Position numbers and translations under genes: made by a program. The notes beneath the pieces were generated by a model that saw only the letters and a list, made by a program, of their open reading frames with translations, made no database searches and was not told the DNA's origin. A stretch of DNA of 21,974 nucleotides. It comes from JBFMHD01 sp040752395 [NCBI: Candidatus Hydrogenedentota bacterium]. Lineage in GTDB: Bacteria > JBFMHD01. Location of the stretch: the NCBI GenBank assembly GCA_040752395.1, contig JBFMHD010000013.1:1-21974 (forward strand), read 5' to 3'. Shown here piece after piece: positions 1-8,227 of this stretch. Every line of letters begins with the position of its first letter. Positions within the stretch are counted from its first letter, which is position 1.

Positions 1-2
1 CA

Positions 3-119
3 TATCTTATATTCACTGACAAACTTGAAGAAATATTTAAAGAAATGAATTATAAAGAGAGAGACGTAAGTTTAACACACACTGATACTTGCGCTCAAGC
101 AGTAGTTGTGTTTATTTAG
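3..119 (+). CDS. acpS: C-terminal end of probable holo-[acyl-carrier-protein] synthase (partial)
   Basis: An open frame enters from the left edge and ends at TAG 117-119, giving the last 38 residues of a protein that starts outside the window. The end reads VSLTHTDTCAQAVVVFI. It resembles the C-terminus of AcpS-type phosphopantetheinyl transferases, where a beta strand of the form VSLSHT is followed by a small-residue strand ending the protein. AcpS transfers 4'-phosphopantetheine from CoA to apo-ACP in fatty acid synthesis. In many bacteria acpS lies directly before an nnr/yjeF gene, as here, which supports the call. The stop codon lies inside the left arm of an inverted repeat (117-186), so the repeat may have shaped the end of the gene. 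With only 38 residues visible, the family call is tentative. Confidence 0.55.
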   Translation, partial: YLIFTDKLEEIFKEMNYKERDVSLTHTDTCAQAVVVFI

Positions 120-186
120 AAGCAAGAGGCACAAAGGCACAAAGGATGAAAAACCAGTTGTTTGTTTATCTTGCTTCTTGCTTCTA
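117..186. repeat. Inverted repeat between acpS and nnr, arms of 11 bp
   Basis: TAGAAGCAAGA at 117-127 is the exact reverse complement of TCTTGCTTCTA at 176-186. The arms are opposite-strand pieces of the same TTGCYTC repeat family found elsewhere in the window. The left arm contains the stop codon of the upstream gene. The 48-base spacer contains CACAAAGGATGAAAAAC, which recurs on the minus strand just upstream of repeat copy B (about 10417-10433). A hairpin is possible but the loop is long and no T-run follows, so it is not called a terminator. Confidence 0.7.
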
Positions 187-223
187 CTTGATATCATTAG
201 AGTTACAATGTTTTTCAGAGGAG
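166..223 (+). repeat. Dispersed repeat cassette, copy A (leader of nnr)
   Basis: This stretch holds two TTGCTTC heptamers and then a block running from TACTTGATAT to the Shine-Dalgarno sequence. From 176 to 216 it differs from copies B (10201-10343, minus) and C (15577-15718) at a single base (C at 195, T in the others). With copy C the match extends through AGAGGAG to 223. Copies B and C carry four heptamers where this one has two, so the array varies by whole 7-bp units. The cassette ends 5 bases before the nnr ATG. Confidence 0.85.
217..223 (+). promoter_or_regulatory. Ribosome binding site of nnr, supplied by repeat copy A
   Basis: AGAGGAG lies 5 bases before ATG 229. It decides the start of nnr, because the longer open frame from 106 would translate the repeat into a low-complexity Cys/Leu-rich leader with no counterpart in the family. 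TACAAT at 204-209 could be a -10 box, but no convincing -35 hexamer stands at the right distance. Confidence 0.8.
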
Positions 224-228
224 TGAAT

Positions 229-1758
229 ATGAAAATAGTAAATCAAGAACAGATGAAAGAGATTGATAGAAAAACCATAGAAGAGATTAAGATACCCTCT
301 CTTATCTTAATGGAGAATGCTGCAAATAATACTGTTCTTGCTGCTGAAGAAATGCTTGGAAATCTTAATAGAAAAAAAATAGGTATTTTTTGCGGCACTG
401 GGAATAACGGCGGAGATGGTATGGCTGTTAGTAGAATCCTTTTAACAAGAAAAGCTGAGCCCTATATCTATATAATTGGTGATATTGATAAAATAACAGA
501 TGATGCTAAAATCCAGTTTGAAATAATTAAAAATTTAGAAATCCCTTTTGTAAATATCAAAGACAAAGCAGATCTAATAAAATCAAAAAATAACTGGGAT
601 TTGGTTATTGACGCGATACTCGGCACAGGAAGTAAAGGCGAGTTGAGGGGGATATACAGGGATACAGTAATATGGCTAAATTCTTTAAATAAACCGATAC
701 TTTCCATTGATATCCCGACAGGTGTTGAACCTGATACTGGTAAAGTTTATACTGATGCTATTCGTGCTACACGAACAATAACTTTTGGGCTGCCAAAAAT
801 AGGCAATGTATTTTATCCAGGAACAGTCTTTACAGGTGCGCTTAATGTTGTTGATATTGGTTTTCCTTCCAAGTTTTTACAGGATGAAAATATTAAACTT
901 AATCTTTTATTATTAGAGGAGGTAAGAAATCTATTACCATCATATCCTGAAAATATTTCAAAAGATAATCGAGGTCGCACCTTGATTATTGGTGGTGGCC
1001 AAGGTATGGCAGGCGCTGTGGTTCTTGCAGCACAAGCAGCTTTAAAAATAGGTGCAGGTGTTGTATATACCTATACCGGAAAAGGATCGCATAAAATAGT
1101 TGCTAATAATTCTATCGAGAGTGTTAATTTTGAATGTGAAGAAGATTATTTAACAAATAAGGATGTGGAAAAGATTAAGGGAATAGCTGTACGATGTAAA
1201 TCAGTTGCCATAGGACCCGGGCTCTCGCTTGAACCACAGACAAAGAATGCTTTTTTTAGAATACTTAAAGAGGTTAAAACAAAATTTGTTATAGATGCTG
1301 ATGGGATTAATATTTTGAAAGATAATATTGAGATTTTAAATGAGATACCCTATTCTATTTTAACGCCACATTTAAAAGAATTTGCGCGATTGACTGATAT
1401 AAACGAAAAAGAGATATTAACCAATGCTCTTTCTATCGGTGAAGAGTTTGCTAAAAAGTGGAATATTATACTTCTTTTAAAAGGATTCAGGTCTATTATA
1501 TTTTTACCTGATACTCAGAAGTTTATTTTACCTGTGGGAAACATCTCTCTTGCAACAGCAGGCAGTGGGGATGTATTGACTGGTATTATCTGCGGGTTAC
1601 TTGCTATGACAGAAAACCCGATGAAATCAGCTCTTGCAGGTTCTTTTATTCATGGTTTTATCGGTGATATGTTAAAAGCAGAGATCGGAGATACAGGTGC
1701 AACAAGTATTGACATTTTAAAGAACATCCCGCTTGCCATAAAGAAGATAAAAGTATGA
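229..1758 (+). CDS. nnr: Bifunctional NAD(P)H-hydrate repair enzyme (epimerase plus ADP-dependent dehydratase)
   Basis: This 509-residue protein has the two-domain Nnr/YjeF architecture. The N-terminal domain (about 1-215) is the NAD(P)HX epimerase, with the GNNGGDG signature near residue 60 and the VIDAILGTG and SIDIPTGVEPDTG segments. The C-terminal domain (about 230-509) is the ADP-dependent (S)-NAD(P)HX dehydratase, a ribokinase-like fold. It shows TLIIGGGQGMAGA, AIGPGLSL, VIDADGINIL, LTPHLKEFARL and the late ATAGSGDVLTG catalytic loop. Together they restore hydrated NADH and NADPH damaged by heat or GAPDH side reactions, in the cytosol. The length is normal. Its stop overlaps the nadA start by 4 bases (ATGA), so repair and synthesis of NAD are probably translated together. 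Its leader is a dispersed repeat. The family call is firm; linkage to NAD synthesis is inferred from context. Confidence 0.95.
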   Translation: MKIVNQEQMKEIDRKTIEEIKIPSLILMENAANNTVLAAEEMLGNLNRKKIGIFCGTGNNGGDGMAVSRILLTRKAEPYIYIIGDIDKITDDAKIQFEIIKNLEIPFVNIKDKADLIKSKNNWDLVIDAILGTGSKGELRGIYRDTVIWLNSLNKPILSIDIPTGVEPDTGKVYTDAIRATRTITFGLPKIGNVFYPGTVFTGALNVVDIGFPSKFLQDENIKLNLLLLEEVRNLLPSYPENISKDNRGRTLIIGGGQGMAGAVVLAAQAALKIGAGVVYTYTGKGSHKIVANNSIESVNFECEEDYLTNKDVEKIKGIAVRCKSVAIGPGLSLEPQTKNAFFRILKEVKTKFVIDADGINILKDNIEILNEIPYSILTPHLKEFARLTDINEKEILTNALSIGEEFAKKWNIILLLKGFRSIIFLPDTQKFILPVGNISLATAGSGDVLTGIICGLLAMTENPMKSALAGSFIHGFIGDMLKAEIGDTGATSIDILKNIPLAIKKIKV

Positions 1759-2696
1759 AGAATATAACAACCGAGCTTATTAAAGAGATTAAATACTGGA
1801 AAGATAAGAGGAATGCGGTTATTCTCGCACACAATTATCAGCGACAGGAGGTTCAGGAGATATCTGATTTCTGTGGTGATTCCTTGGCGCTCGCATTTAA
1901 AGCAAGAGAAGCAGATAAAGGTGTAATTGTTTTATGCGGCGTACATTTTATGGCTGAAGCCGCAGCTATATTAAATCCTGACAAAACCGTACTATTACCT
2001 GAACTTGAAGCAGGCTGCCCGCTTGCTAATATGGCTCCTGTTGAGAAAGTAAAAGAATGGAAAAAAAGATATCCTGATGCAAAAATGATCGCGTACATAA
2101 ATACGCTGGCAGATGTTAAAGCGTTATCTGATATTGTATGCACATCATCTAATGCGTGTAAAATAGTTAATTCTTTAGGAAGAGATGAGCAGATATTATT
2201 TGTTCCTGATAAAAATCTCGGCCATTGGGTCTCAAAACAGACCGGTAGAGATTTGATTTTATATAATGGTTATTGCATAACACATTATTTTTTAACCCGT
2301 GAGGAAGTATCTATCACAAAAAATAGATACAAAAAGGCAAAATTTGTAGCACATCCAGAATGCAGACCCGAAGTTCTTGAACTTGCAGATTATGTCGGAA
2401 GTACAAGCCAGATTATTGAATATTGTACAAAAACAGATTTTAAAGAATATATAATAGGTACTGAGGAAGGGGTAGTAAACACTTTAATAAAGTGGAATCC
2501 AGAAAAGCGGTTTTATTTAGGTTCAAAATTTTTAGTCTGTCTTAATATGAAAATAATAACGTTAAAGAGTATCCTTGATAGTTTAATAGAGATGAGATAC
2601 AGGATTACAGTTGAAAAAAATATAGAAGAAAAGTCAAAGCGTGCTTTAGATAAAATGTTAGAGATAAGCAAAGCCGTTCCTCAACCTCAACCTTAA
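1755..2696 (+). CDS. nadA: Quinolinate synthase A
   Basis: This 313-residue protein condenses iminoaspartate (from NadB) with dihydroxyacetone phosphate to give quinolinate, using a [4Fe-4S] cluster. Three cysteines with family-like spacing are the expected cluster ligands: C88 (EAGCPLAN), C174 (NGYCITH) and C262 (FLVCLNMK). Other conserved active-site positions are H26 and Y28 (AHNYQ), Y114 and N116 (YINT), SSNA near 131-134, and H200 and E202 (AHPEC). Start ATG 1755 overlaps the nnr stop. The length is close to other short-form NadA proteins. The tail AVPQPQP is odd: its codons form a CCTCAA-type short repeat continuing into the repeat-rich intergenic region, so the last residues are probably not conserved. 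nadC, the next pathway step, is not in the window. Confidence 0.97.
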   Translation: MKNITTELIKEIKYWKDKRNAVILAHNYQRQEVQEISDFCGDSLALAFKAREADKGVIVLCGVHFMAEAAAILNPDKTVLLPELEAGCPLANMAPVEKVKEWKKRYPDAKMIAYINTLADVKALSDIVCTSSNACKIVNSLGRDEQILFVPDKNLGHWVSKQTGRDLILYNGYCITHYFLTREEVSITKNRYKKAKFVAHPECRPEVLELADYVGSTSQIIEYCTKTDFKEYIIGTEEGVVNTLIKWNPEKRFYLGSKFLVCLNMKIITLKSILDSLIEMRYRITVEKNIEEKSKRALDKMLEISKAVPQPQP

Positions 2697-2709
2697 CCTT
2701 TACCTTTTC

Positions 2710-2803
2710 TTTCTTTTCCGTTATCTTGCTTCTTGCTTCTTGCTTCTTTCGTTATCTTTCTTTTCCGTTATCTTGCTTCTTGCTTCTTGCTTCTTTCGTT
2801 ATC
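2710..2803 (+). repeat. Perfect 47-bp tandem duplication with TTGCTTC heptamers, upstream of nadB
   Basis: Two identical 47-bp units lie at 2710-2756 and 2757-2803. Each begins TTTCTTTTCCGTTATC, contains three consecutive TTGCTTC heptamers, and ends TTTCGTTATC. The internal part CCGTTATCTTGCTTCTTG is also present in dispersed copies B and C, so this is a locally amplified fragment of the same family. It occupies most of the nadA-nadB gap, with its T-rich strand in the coding direction of nadB. Confidence 0.9.
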
Positions 2804-2820
2804 TTATATAGGATGTGGAC

Positions 2821-2825
2821 AGGAA
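2821..2825 (+). promoter_or_regulatory. Ribosome binding site that decides the nadB start
   Basis: AGGAA sits 7 bases before ATG 2833. An in-frame GTG at 2815 would add six residues, but it has an AGGA only one base away, too close to act as a Shine-Dalgarno sequence. ATG 2833 is therefore preferred. Confidence 0.65.
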
Positions 2826-2832
2826 TACTATT

Positions 2833-4449
2833 ATGAGGATAGAAGAGTTAAGAGTAGATTATTTAGTGCTCGGGAGCGGTATAGCCGGATTAACATTCGC
2901 TTTAAAGGTTGCTTCTAAAGGGAGATGCCTTATAGTAACCAAGAAAGAGGATAAAGAAGCTAATACAAACTATGCACAGGGCGGTATAGCCTGTGTGATA
3001 GATCCTGAGGATACTTTTGCAAGTCATATAGGGGATACTATGAAAGCAGGTGGTGGTTTGTGTAAACGCGAGGCTGTTGAAATACTTGTTAAAGAGGGGC
3101 CAGAGAGAGTTAAAGAGCTGGTAGATATGGGTGCAGAATTTGAAACATATAAAGATAGAGATGGTAGAAAGTTATTACGATTAAGTCGAGAAGGTGGCCA
3201 CTCGGCACGTAGAATAGTTTTCTCTAAAGATACAACAGGCCAGGAAATAGAACGGATACTTTTGGAAGAAATTTATGATAAAAATGTCGAGATACTTGAG
3301 AATCATCCTGTAATAAAATTAATCTCTGATAGGAACCAGATTTATGGTGCCTGGCTATTTAACAAACGTCAGGGCAAACTGTTAAAAGTCATATCAGGGT
3401 GTATAATGCTTGCAACTGGTGGTGCAGGCAGATTGTTTCTATATACTACAAACCCTGCGGTTGCAACAGGTGAGGGTTTGATTTTAGCATATAAAGCAGG
3501 TGCTATACTTAAAAATCTTGAGTTCATACAGTTTCATCCCACAGCATTGTATCGATCCGAGTCTAAATTTACAGATGAGCGAGTTTTTCTTATTACTGAA
3601 GCTGTAAGGGGTGAGGGTGGAATATTAAAAAATTCTAAAAACCAGACATTTATGGATTTTCATCCGTTAAAAAATCTTGCACCCAGAGATATTGTCGCAA
3701 GAGAGATTGATAAACAGATTAAAGAAACAGGTCATCCCTGCGTATATCTTGATATCTCGCATCTTGATAAAAGATTTATTATAGAAAGATTCCCTAATAT
3801 TTATAAAACCTGTCTTGAAATAGGGATTGATATAACAAAAGAAGCAATCCCTGTTATACCAGCAGCTCATTATTTCTGTGGTGGTGTAGAGACAGATTTA
3901 TGGGGTCGAACCAATATAAGAGGGTTATATGCCTCAGGTGAGGTTGCTTATACGGGTGTCCATGGCGCTAACCGTCTTGCAAGCAATTCTCTCTTAGAAG
4001 CCCTGGTATTCAGTCATCGCGCAGCACTTGATGCTATTAATACCCAATTTGAAGTTAATACTAAAAGCGAAATATATAATGACATATCAGAGATACCAAA
4101 GGGTGTTCATATTTGTGGTCTGTGGTCACACTATCAAATGATCATAAAAAAAACTATGTTGGAAAACGTATCTATTGTGAGGAACGATAAAGACCTGCAG
4201 CAAGCATTAAAAAAAGTTAAAGATTTTGGCTCTTCAATAAAAGAACTATACAATAATTCATTTTTACAGGTTGATGGATTAGAGACACTTGGCATAGCTT
4301 TACTCAGTGAACTGGTCATAAAATCTGCATTATTAAGAAAAGAGAGCAGGGGTGTACATTATAATATTGATTATCCGTCTCTTTCAAAAAAACTTTATGA
4401 AACCTGTATAGATTTAAATCATCCTGATGGTTACATAAATGAGATTTAA
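2833..4449 (+). CDS. nadB: L-aspartate oxidase
   Basis: This 538-residue flavoprotein oxidises L-aspartate to iminoaspartate, the substrate of NadA, and belongs to the succinate dehydrogenase/fumarate reductase flavoprotein family. Visible motifs, numbered from ATG 2833, are the FAD Rossmann loop LGSGIAGL near 13-20, TNYAQGGIA near 45-53, REGGHSARR near 119-127, LATGGAGRL near 193-201, FHPTAL near 234-239, APRDIVAR near 283-290 and HGANRLASNSLLE near 377-389. The C-terminal helical domain ends with the SRGVHYN and DYPS segments usual for NadB. The length is normal. It lies downstream of nadA across a repeat-filled gap of about 135 bases and overlaps the next gene by 11 bases. The call is firm. 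Confidence 0.96.
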   Translation: MRIEELRVDYLVLGSGIAGLTFALKVASKGRCLIVTKKEDKEANTNYAQGGIACVIDPEDTFASHIGDTMKAGGGLCKREAVEILVKEGPERVKELVDMGAEFETYKDRDGRKLLRLSREGGHSARRIVFSKDTTGQEIERILLEEIYDKNVEILENHPVIKLISDRNQIYGAWLFNKRQGKLLKVISGCIMLATGGAGRLFLYTTNPAVATGEGLILAYKAGAILKNLEFIQFHPTALYRSESKFTDERVFLITEAVRGEGGILKNSKNQTFMDFHPLKNLAPRDIVAREIDKQIKETGHPCVYLDISHLDKRFIIERFPNIYKTCLEIGIDITKEAIPVIPAAHYFCGGVETDLWGRTNIRGLYASGEVAYTGVHGANRLASNSLLEALVFSHRAALDAINTQFEVNTKSEIYNDISEIPKGVHICGLWSHYQMIIKKTMLENVSIVRNDKDLQQALKKVKDFGSSIKELYNNSFLQVDGLETLGIALLSELVIKSALLRKESRGVHYNIDYPSLSKKLYETCIDLNHPDGYINEI

Positions 4450-5347
4450 ATTTATTTATATTTTGCTTATCTCAACATCGAGGTTTTACCATTTTGGGAA
4501 AACCGCCTGTCTTTGGCAGTGGATTCGAGCGTTGTGGCTGTTTATATTTTTTATTTGTTATGCTAATATCTCGTTTGCAGATGGTACTTATTATGATTCT
4601 ACACCTTTAACAGTTTATACAAGACTTAAAGAGAGAAAGTATCATTCTGAGCAGGACCCGCTTTATAAAACAGCTATGGTCTGGATGCCGACAGCTTTAA
4701 CCGTAGGTAGTGAGGAGAATAAACTTGGATTTGATGTAGGTGGTCAGTATTTATGGGGTAATTTAATAAAAAAGACCAGGTTCGGGAGAGATGATCTAAC
4801 ACCGCTTGATATCTGGTATATTTTTGCTGATGCTAAATACAGTTTTTTCCCTGAGGGAGAGCATAATCCTATGCTTGCTTGCGGATATACTGTAGGATAT
4901 TCTATTGGCAAGGTAAAGCCCACGCTTATTGAAGCATTACAGAAGCCTGATGTTGATGGTGAGGTTTTAACCAATACTTATATTGTATTTACAAAACGCT
5001 GGGATGAGAAACGGACTTTTGGTACACATCTTGGTTATAATCACGGCGATATGAACAGGTTAATAGCTGCTTTAAATGAAGACATTTATATTGATGAAGG
5101 TGGTGCGATATTTTTGGGGGTGACAAAGCAATTTAAAAAAGGAAGACAGCTAAAATTTGAGTGGATCATACCTGTGGGTGAGGATGAAACGCCCATAGTT
5201 ATGAACACATTTTTAAGTGGTCTCTTTGGGTTCAGGCTTTCTTTTTTGAAATATGATACAGGTTATGCGATAGCAGCAGGAGGCGGATTTCGGTTACCTT
5301 TCTGGCCAAGAATCTCAGCTGGGTGGGGAACACCAGAAACAAAATGA
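4439..5347 (+). CDS. Putative exported, beta-barrel-like protein of unknown function
   Basis: I do not recognise the family of this 302-residue protein. The N-terminus carries a hydrophobic stretch (about 33-46, LWLFIFFICYANISFA) that ends in a plausible signal peptidase site after SFA, so export is likely. The mature part is rich in aromatic and Gly residues with many short alternating strands, such as GFDVGGQYLWGN, YIFADAKYSF, GTHLGYNHG and AIAAGGGFRLPF, as in outer-membrane barrels. It ends with Trp-Gly-rich sequence. The export region is unusually long: a first hydrophobic patch (4-12) is separated from the second by a polar, aromatic segment (13-31) whose DNA contains two small inverted repeats. 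The gene overlaps nadB by 11 bases and uvrA by 4, so it is co-translated with both; neither suggests its job. Confidence 0.6.
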   Translation: MRFKFIYILLISTSRFYHFGKTACLWQWIRALWLFIFFICYANISFADGTYYDSTPLTVYTRLKERKYHSEQDPLYKTAMVWMPTALTVGSEENKLGFDVGGQYLWGNLIKKTRFGRDDLTPLDIWYIFADAKYSFFPEGEHNPMLACGYTVGYSIGKVKPTLIEALQKPDVDGEVLTNTYIVFTKRWDEKRTFGTHLGYNHGDMNRLIAALNEDIYIDEGGAIFLGVTKQFKKGRQLKFEWIIPVGEDETPIVMNTFLSGLFGFRLSFLKYDTGYAIAAGGGFRLPFWPRISAGWGTPETK

Positions 5348-8160
5348 GATTTATAAAAATTACTGGTGCAAGAGAGCATAATTTAAAAAATATTAATCTG
5401 ACGTTACCACGGGATAAATTTATTGTTATCACAGGTTTATCAGGCAGCGGAAAATCAAGCCTTGCTTTTGATACAATCTATGCAGAGGGTCAGAGAAGAT
5501 ATGTAGAATCTTTATCTACGTATGCCCGGCAGTTTATTGGAATAATGGAAAAGCCTGATGTAGATTTAATTGAGGGTCTATCTCCTGCGATAAGCATAGA
5601 ACAGAAAACTACAAGTAAGAATCCGCGTTCCACCGTCGGCACAATAACAGAGATTTATGATTACTTAAGACTACTTTATGCGAGAACAGGCACACCATAC
5701 TGCTATAAATGTGGGCGTGAGATAAAACGGCAGAGTGCTACACAGATTATAGATGCTGTTTTTAAACTGCCGGAAAACTCTTTAATAATGATATTATCTC
5801 CTGTTGTCCGTGGCAAGAAGGGTGAACATAGAAAAATTATAGAGAAACTTTTAAAAGATGGTTTTGTAAAAGTAAGAATTGATCAAGAAATAAAACGCAT
5901 CGATGAAGAACCAGTGCAACTTGATAAAAATAAACCCCATACAATCGAGGTAGTTATCGATAGAATAAAACTTAAACACGCTGATAATACTCGTAAAAGG
6001 TTAGCTGATTCGATTGAGACCGGATTACGATATGGTGATGGGTTAATCATTATTGAGAGTGATGGAAAGTCCGAAGTTTATAGTGAGAAGCTTGCATGCA
6101 CCGAATGTGGCATCAGTATCGAAGAAATGTCGCCAAGAATGTTCTCATTTAATAGTCCGTACGGTGCCTGCCCATCGTGTACAGGACTTGGTACCAAACT
6201 TGAGGTTGATACAACAAAATTTCTAAGAGACCCGCGTAGAACAATAGCAAATGGCGCTCTCATTGATACGATGGGGATAGATTCATTTGTAAGATATTAT
6301 GTCTATTCGCTTAGCCGAATTATCGGTTTCAGTCTTGATATCCCATTTATGCATTTACAGGAAGATATAAAAAAATTAATATTTTATGGCTGTAATAAAG
6401 GACCGATAAGAATAAACCGGGGAAAAGAAATAACAGAATACTATATACCTTTTGATTATGAGGGTCTTGTAGGACTTATTGAACGCAGATATAGATACTC
6501 TGAATCAGAATATGCCAGGGATAGATATCTTGAGACGTTTATGCGTGTGAAGTTGTGTAAGGAGTGCGCCGGGAAAAGACTAAGAAAAGAGAGTCTCGCT
6601 GTTAAATTAAATAATAAATCTATAATAGATATATCAGATATGACGGTTATAGAATTAAAGGAATTTTTTGGAACCATAGAGTTTGATAACTCAAAAAAAA
6701 TTATCGCAAAACCGATACTAAAAGAGATAAACGAGAGATTACAATTTTTGATGAATGTCGGACTTGATTATCTGACATTATCAAGGACCGCTTCAACTCT
6801 TTCAGGTGGTGAATCCCAGCGTATTCGGCTTGCTACACAAATCGGCTCAGCTCTTATGGGCGTTTTATACATACTTGATGAGCCAACCATAGGTTTACAT
6901 CCAAGAGATACAAAAAAACTGCTCGATACTTTAATGAGATTACGAGATTTAGGTAACACCCTGATAATTATTGAGCATGATAAAGACACTATCGAGGCCG
7001 CAGATTTTGTTGTGGATTTAGGGCCCGGAGCAGGTATCTCGGGAGGTGAAGTGGTATATGCAGGCAATGTTTCGGCACTTAAAACTTGTGAAAAATCTTT
7101 AACAGGTCAATATCTTTCGGGCATTAAAAAAATCGAGGTTCCGGAAATAAGACGGAAATTTCAGGGGATGACGGTTAATCTTTATGGCGCTAGAACAAAT
7201 AATTTAAAAAACATAACTGTTGAGTTCCCACTGGGTCTGTTTATTTGTATAACAGGGGTTTCAGGTTCGGGTAAAAGTTCTTTGATTAATGATACGCTTT
7301 ACCCTGCTTTGATTAATAAATTGAATGGGAATAAACAGAAGAGCGAATTGTATGATGATGTTACAGGTATAGAGTATATTGACAAAATTATTAATATCGA
7401 TCAATCGCCGATAGGAAGGACTCCTCGCTCGAATCCAGCTACATATACTAAAGTTTTTAACTATATCCGTGAATTGTTTTCGCGACTGCCTGATTCCAGA
7501 GCACGCGGGTATCAGCCCGGAAGATTCAGTTTCAATGTTAAAGGTGGTAGATGTGAAGCCTGTGCCGGTGACGGCATAATAAAGATTGAGATGCATTTTT
7601 TACCAGATGTATACATCCCCTGTGAAGTCTGCAGGAGTAAACGCTACAACCTGGAAACACTTGAGATAAGATACAGAGATAAAAATATTTATGATATCCT
7701 TCAAATGACAGTAGATGAAGCATTAGAATTTTTTAAAAACATACCACAGATAAAAAATAAAATGAAAACTCTCTCAGAGGTTGGACTTGGATATATAACA
7801 CTCGGACATCCTGCCCCTGCACTCTCCGGTGGTGAGGCACAACGTGTAAAATTAGCAGCTGAGCTTTCTAAAAGACCCACAGGAAAAACAATCTATCTAC
7901 TCGACGAACCTACTACTGGTTTACATTTTGATGATGTAAAGAATCTTTTAAGGGTGTTACATAAATTAGTTGATTATGGCAGCACAGTTATTGTTATAGA
8001 ACACAATCTTGAGGTAATAAAAACAGCTGACTGGCTTATAGATCTGGGGCCTGGTGGCGGTGTAAATGGTGGCAGAGTCATTGCCGCGGGTCCACCCGAA
8101 ATCGTTGCCTGTAATTTAGCATCAGAGACAGGTAAATTCCTGAAAAAAAGTCTTGTGTAA
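5344..8160 (+). CDS. uvrA: Excinuclease ABC subunit A
   Basis: This 938-residue protein is the damage-recognition ATPase of nucleotide excision repair, which acts as a dimer with UvrB in the cytosol. It has two ABC modules: Walker A GLSGSGKS at 31-38 and GVSGSGKS at 638-645, signature LSGGESQR at 486 and LSGGEAQR at 827, with Walker B LDEPTIGLH and LDEPTTGLH. Zinc-binding cysteine pairs are present: CYKC at 120-123, CTEC and CPSC flanking the UvrB-binding region, and CEAC with CEVC 19 residues apart in module two. The early motif YARQFIGIMEKPDVDLIEGL is typical. ATG 5344 overlaps the previous stop (ATGA); an in-frame GTG at 5323 would lie inside the upstream gene and is not favoured. The length matches the family. 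The call is firm. Confidence 0.98.
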   Translation: MRFIKITGAREHNLKNINLTLPRDKFIVITGLSGSGKSSLAFDTIYAEGQRRYVESLSTYARQFIGIMEKPDVDLIEGLSPAISIEQKTTSKNPRSTVGTITEIYDYLRLLYARTGTPYCYKCGREIKRQSATQIIDAVFKLPENSLIMILSPVVRGKKGEHRKIIEKLLKDGFVKVRIDQEIKRIDEEPVQLDKNKPHTIEVVIDRIKLKHADNTRKRLADSIETGLRYGDGLIIIESDGKSEVYSEKLACTECGISIEEMSPRMFSFNSPYGACPSCTGLGTKLEVDTTKFLRDPRRTIANGALIDTMGIDSFVRYYVYSLSRIIGFSLDIPFMHLQEDIKKLIFYGCNKGPIRINRGKEITEYYIPFDYEGLVGLIERRYRYSESEYARDRYLETFMRVKLCKECAGKRLRKESLAVKLNNKSIIDISDMTVIELKEFFGTIEFDNSKKIIAKPILKEINERLQFLMNVGLDYLTLSRTASTLSGGESQRIRLATQIGSALMGVLYILDEPTIGLHPRDTKKLLDTLMRLRDLGNTLIIIEHDKDTIEAADFVVDLGPGAGISGGEVVYAGNVSALKTCEKSLTGQYLSGIKKIEVPEIRRKFQGMTVNLYGARTNNLKNITVEFPLGLFICITGVSGSGKSSLINDTLYPALINKLNGNKQKSELYDDVTGIEYIDKIINIDQSPIGRTPRSNPATYTKVFNYIRELFSRLPDSRARGYQPGRFSFNVKGGRCEACAGDGIIKIEMHFLPDVYIPCEVCRSKRYNLETLEIRYRDKNIYDILQMTVDEALEFFKNIPQIKNKMKTLSEVGLGYITLGHPAPALSGGEAQRVKLAAELSKRPTGKTIYLLDEPTTGLHFDDVKNLLRVLHKLVDYGSTVIVIEHNLEVIKTADWLIDLGPGGGVNGGRVIAAGPPEIVACNLASETGKFLKKSLV

Positions 8161-8227
8161 CAACAGTAGACTATGGGTATCACATGTTAGACTTAAAAGA
8201 AGAAAATGGCCAGAGGCAAAATTGTAT

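Noticed and set aside
180-216. Full sigma-70 promoter inside the repeat cassette
   Set aside because: TACAAT is a fair -10 box, but no -35 hexamer is found at 16-18 bases; TTGATA is only 10 bases away. Kept as a possibility, not annotated as a promoter.
106-228. Longer nnr start at 106 adding 41 residues
   Set aside because: The extension is translated repeat sequence (Cys/Leu-rich, low complexity) and lies upstream of a well-placed AGAGGAG and ATG 229.
5323-5343. GTG start for uvrA adding seven residues
   Set aside because: ATG 5344 forms a normal ATGA overlap with the previous stop and is where UvrA similarity begins.
8153-8227. Longer start for the GT2 gene at 8153
   Set aside because: The extra residues are basic and show no similarity to GT2 proteins; the family begins right after ATG 8228.
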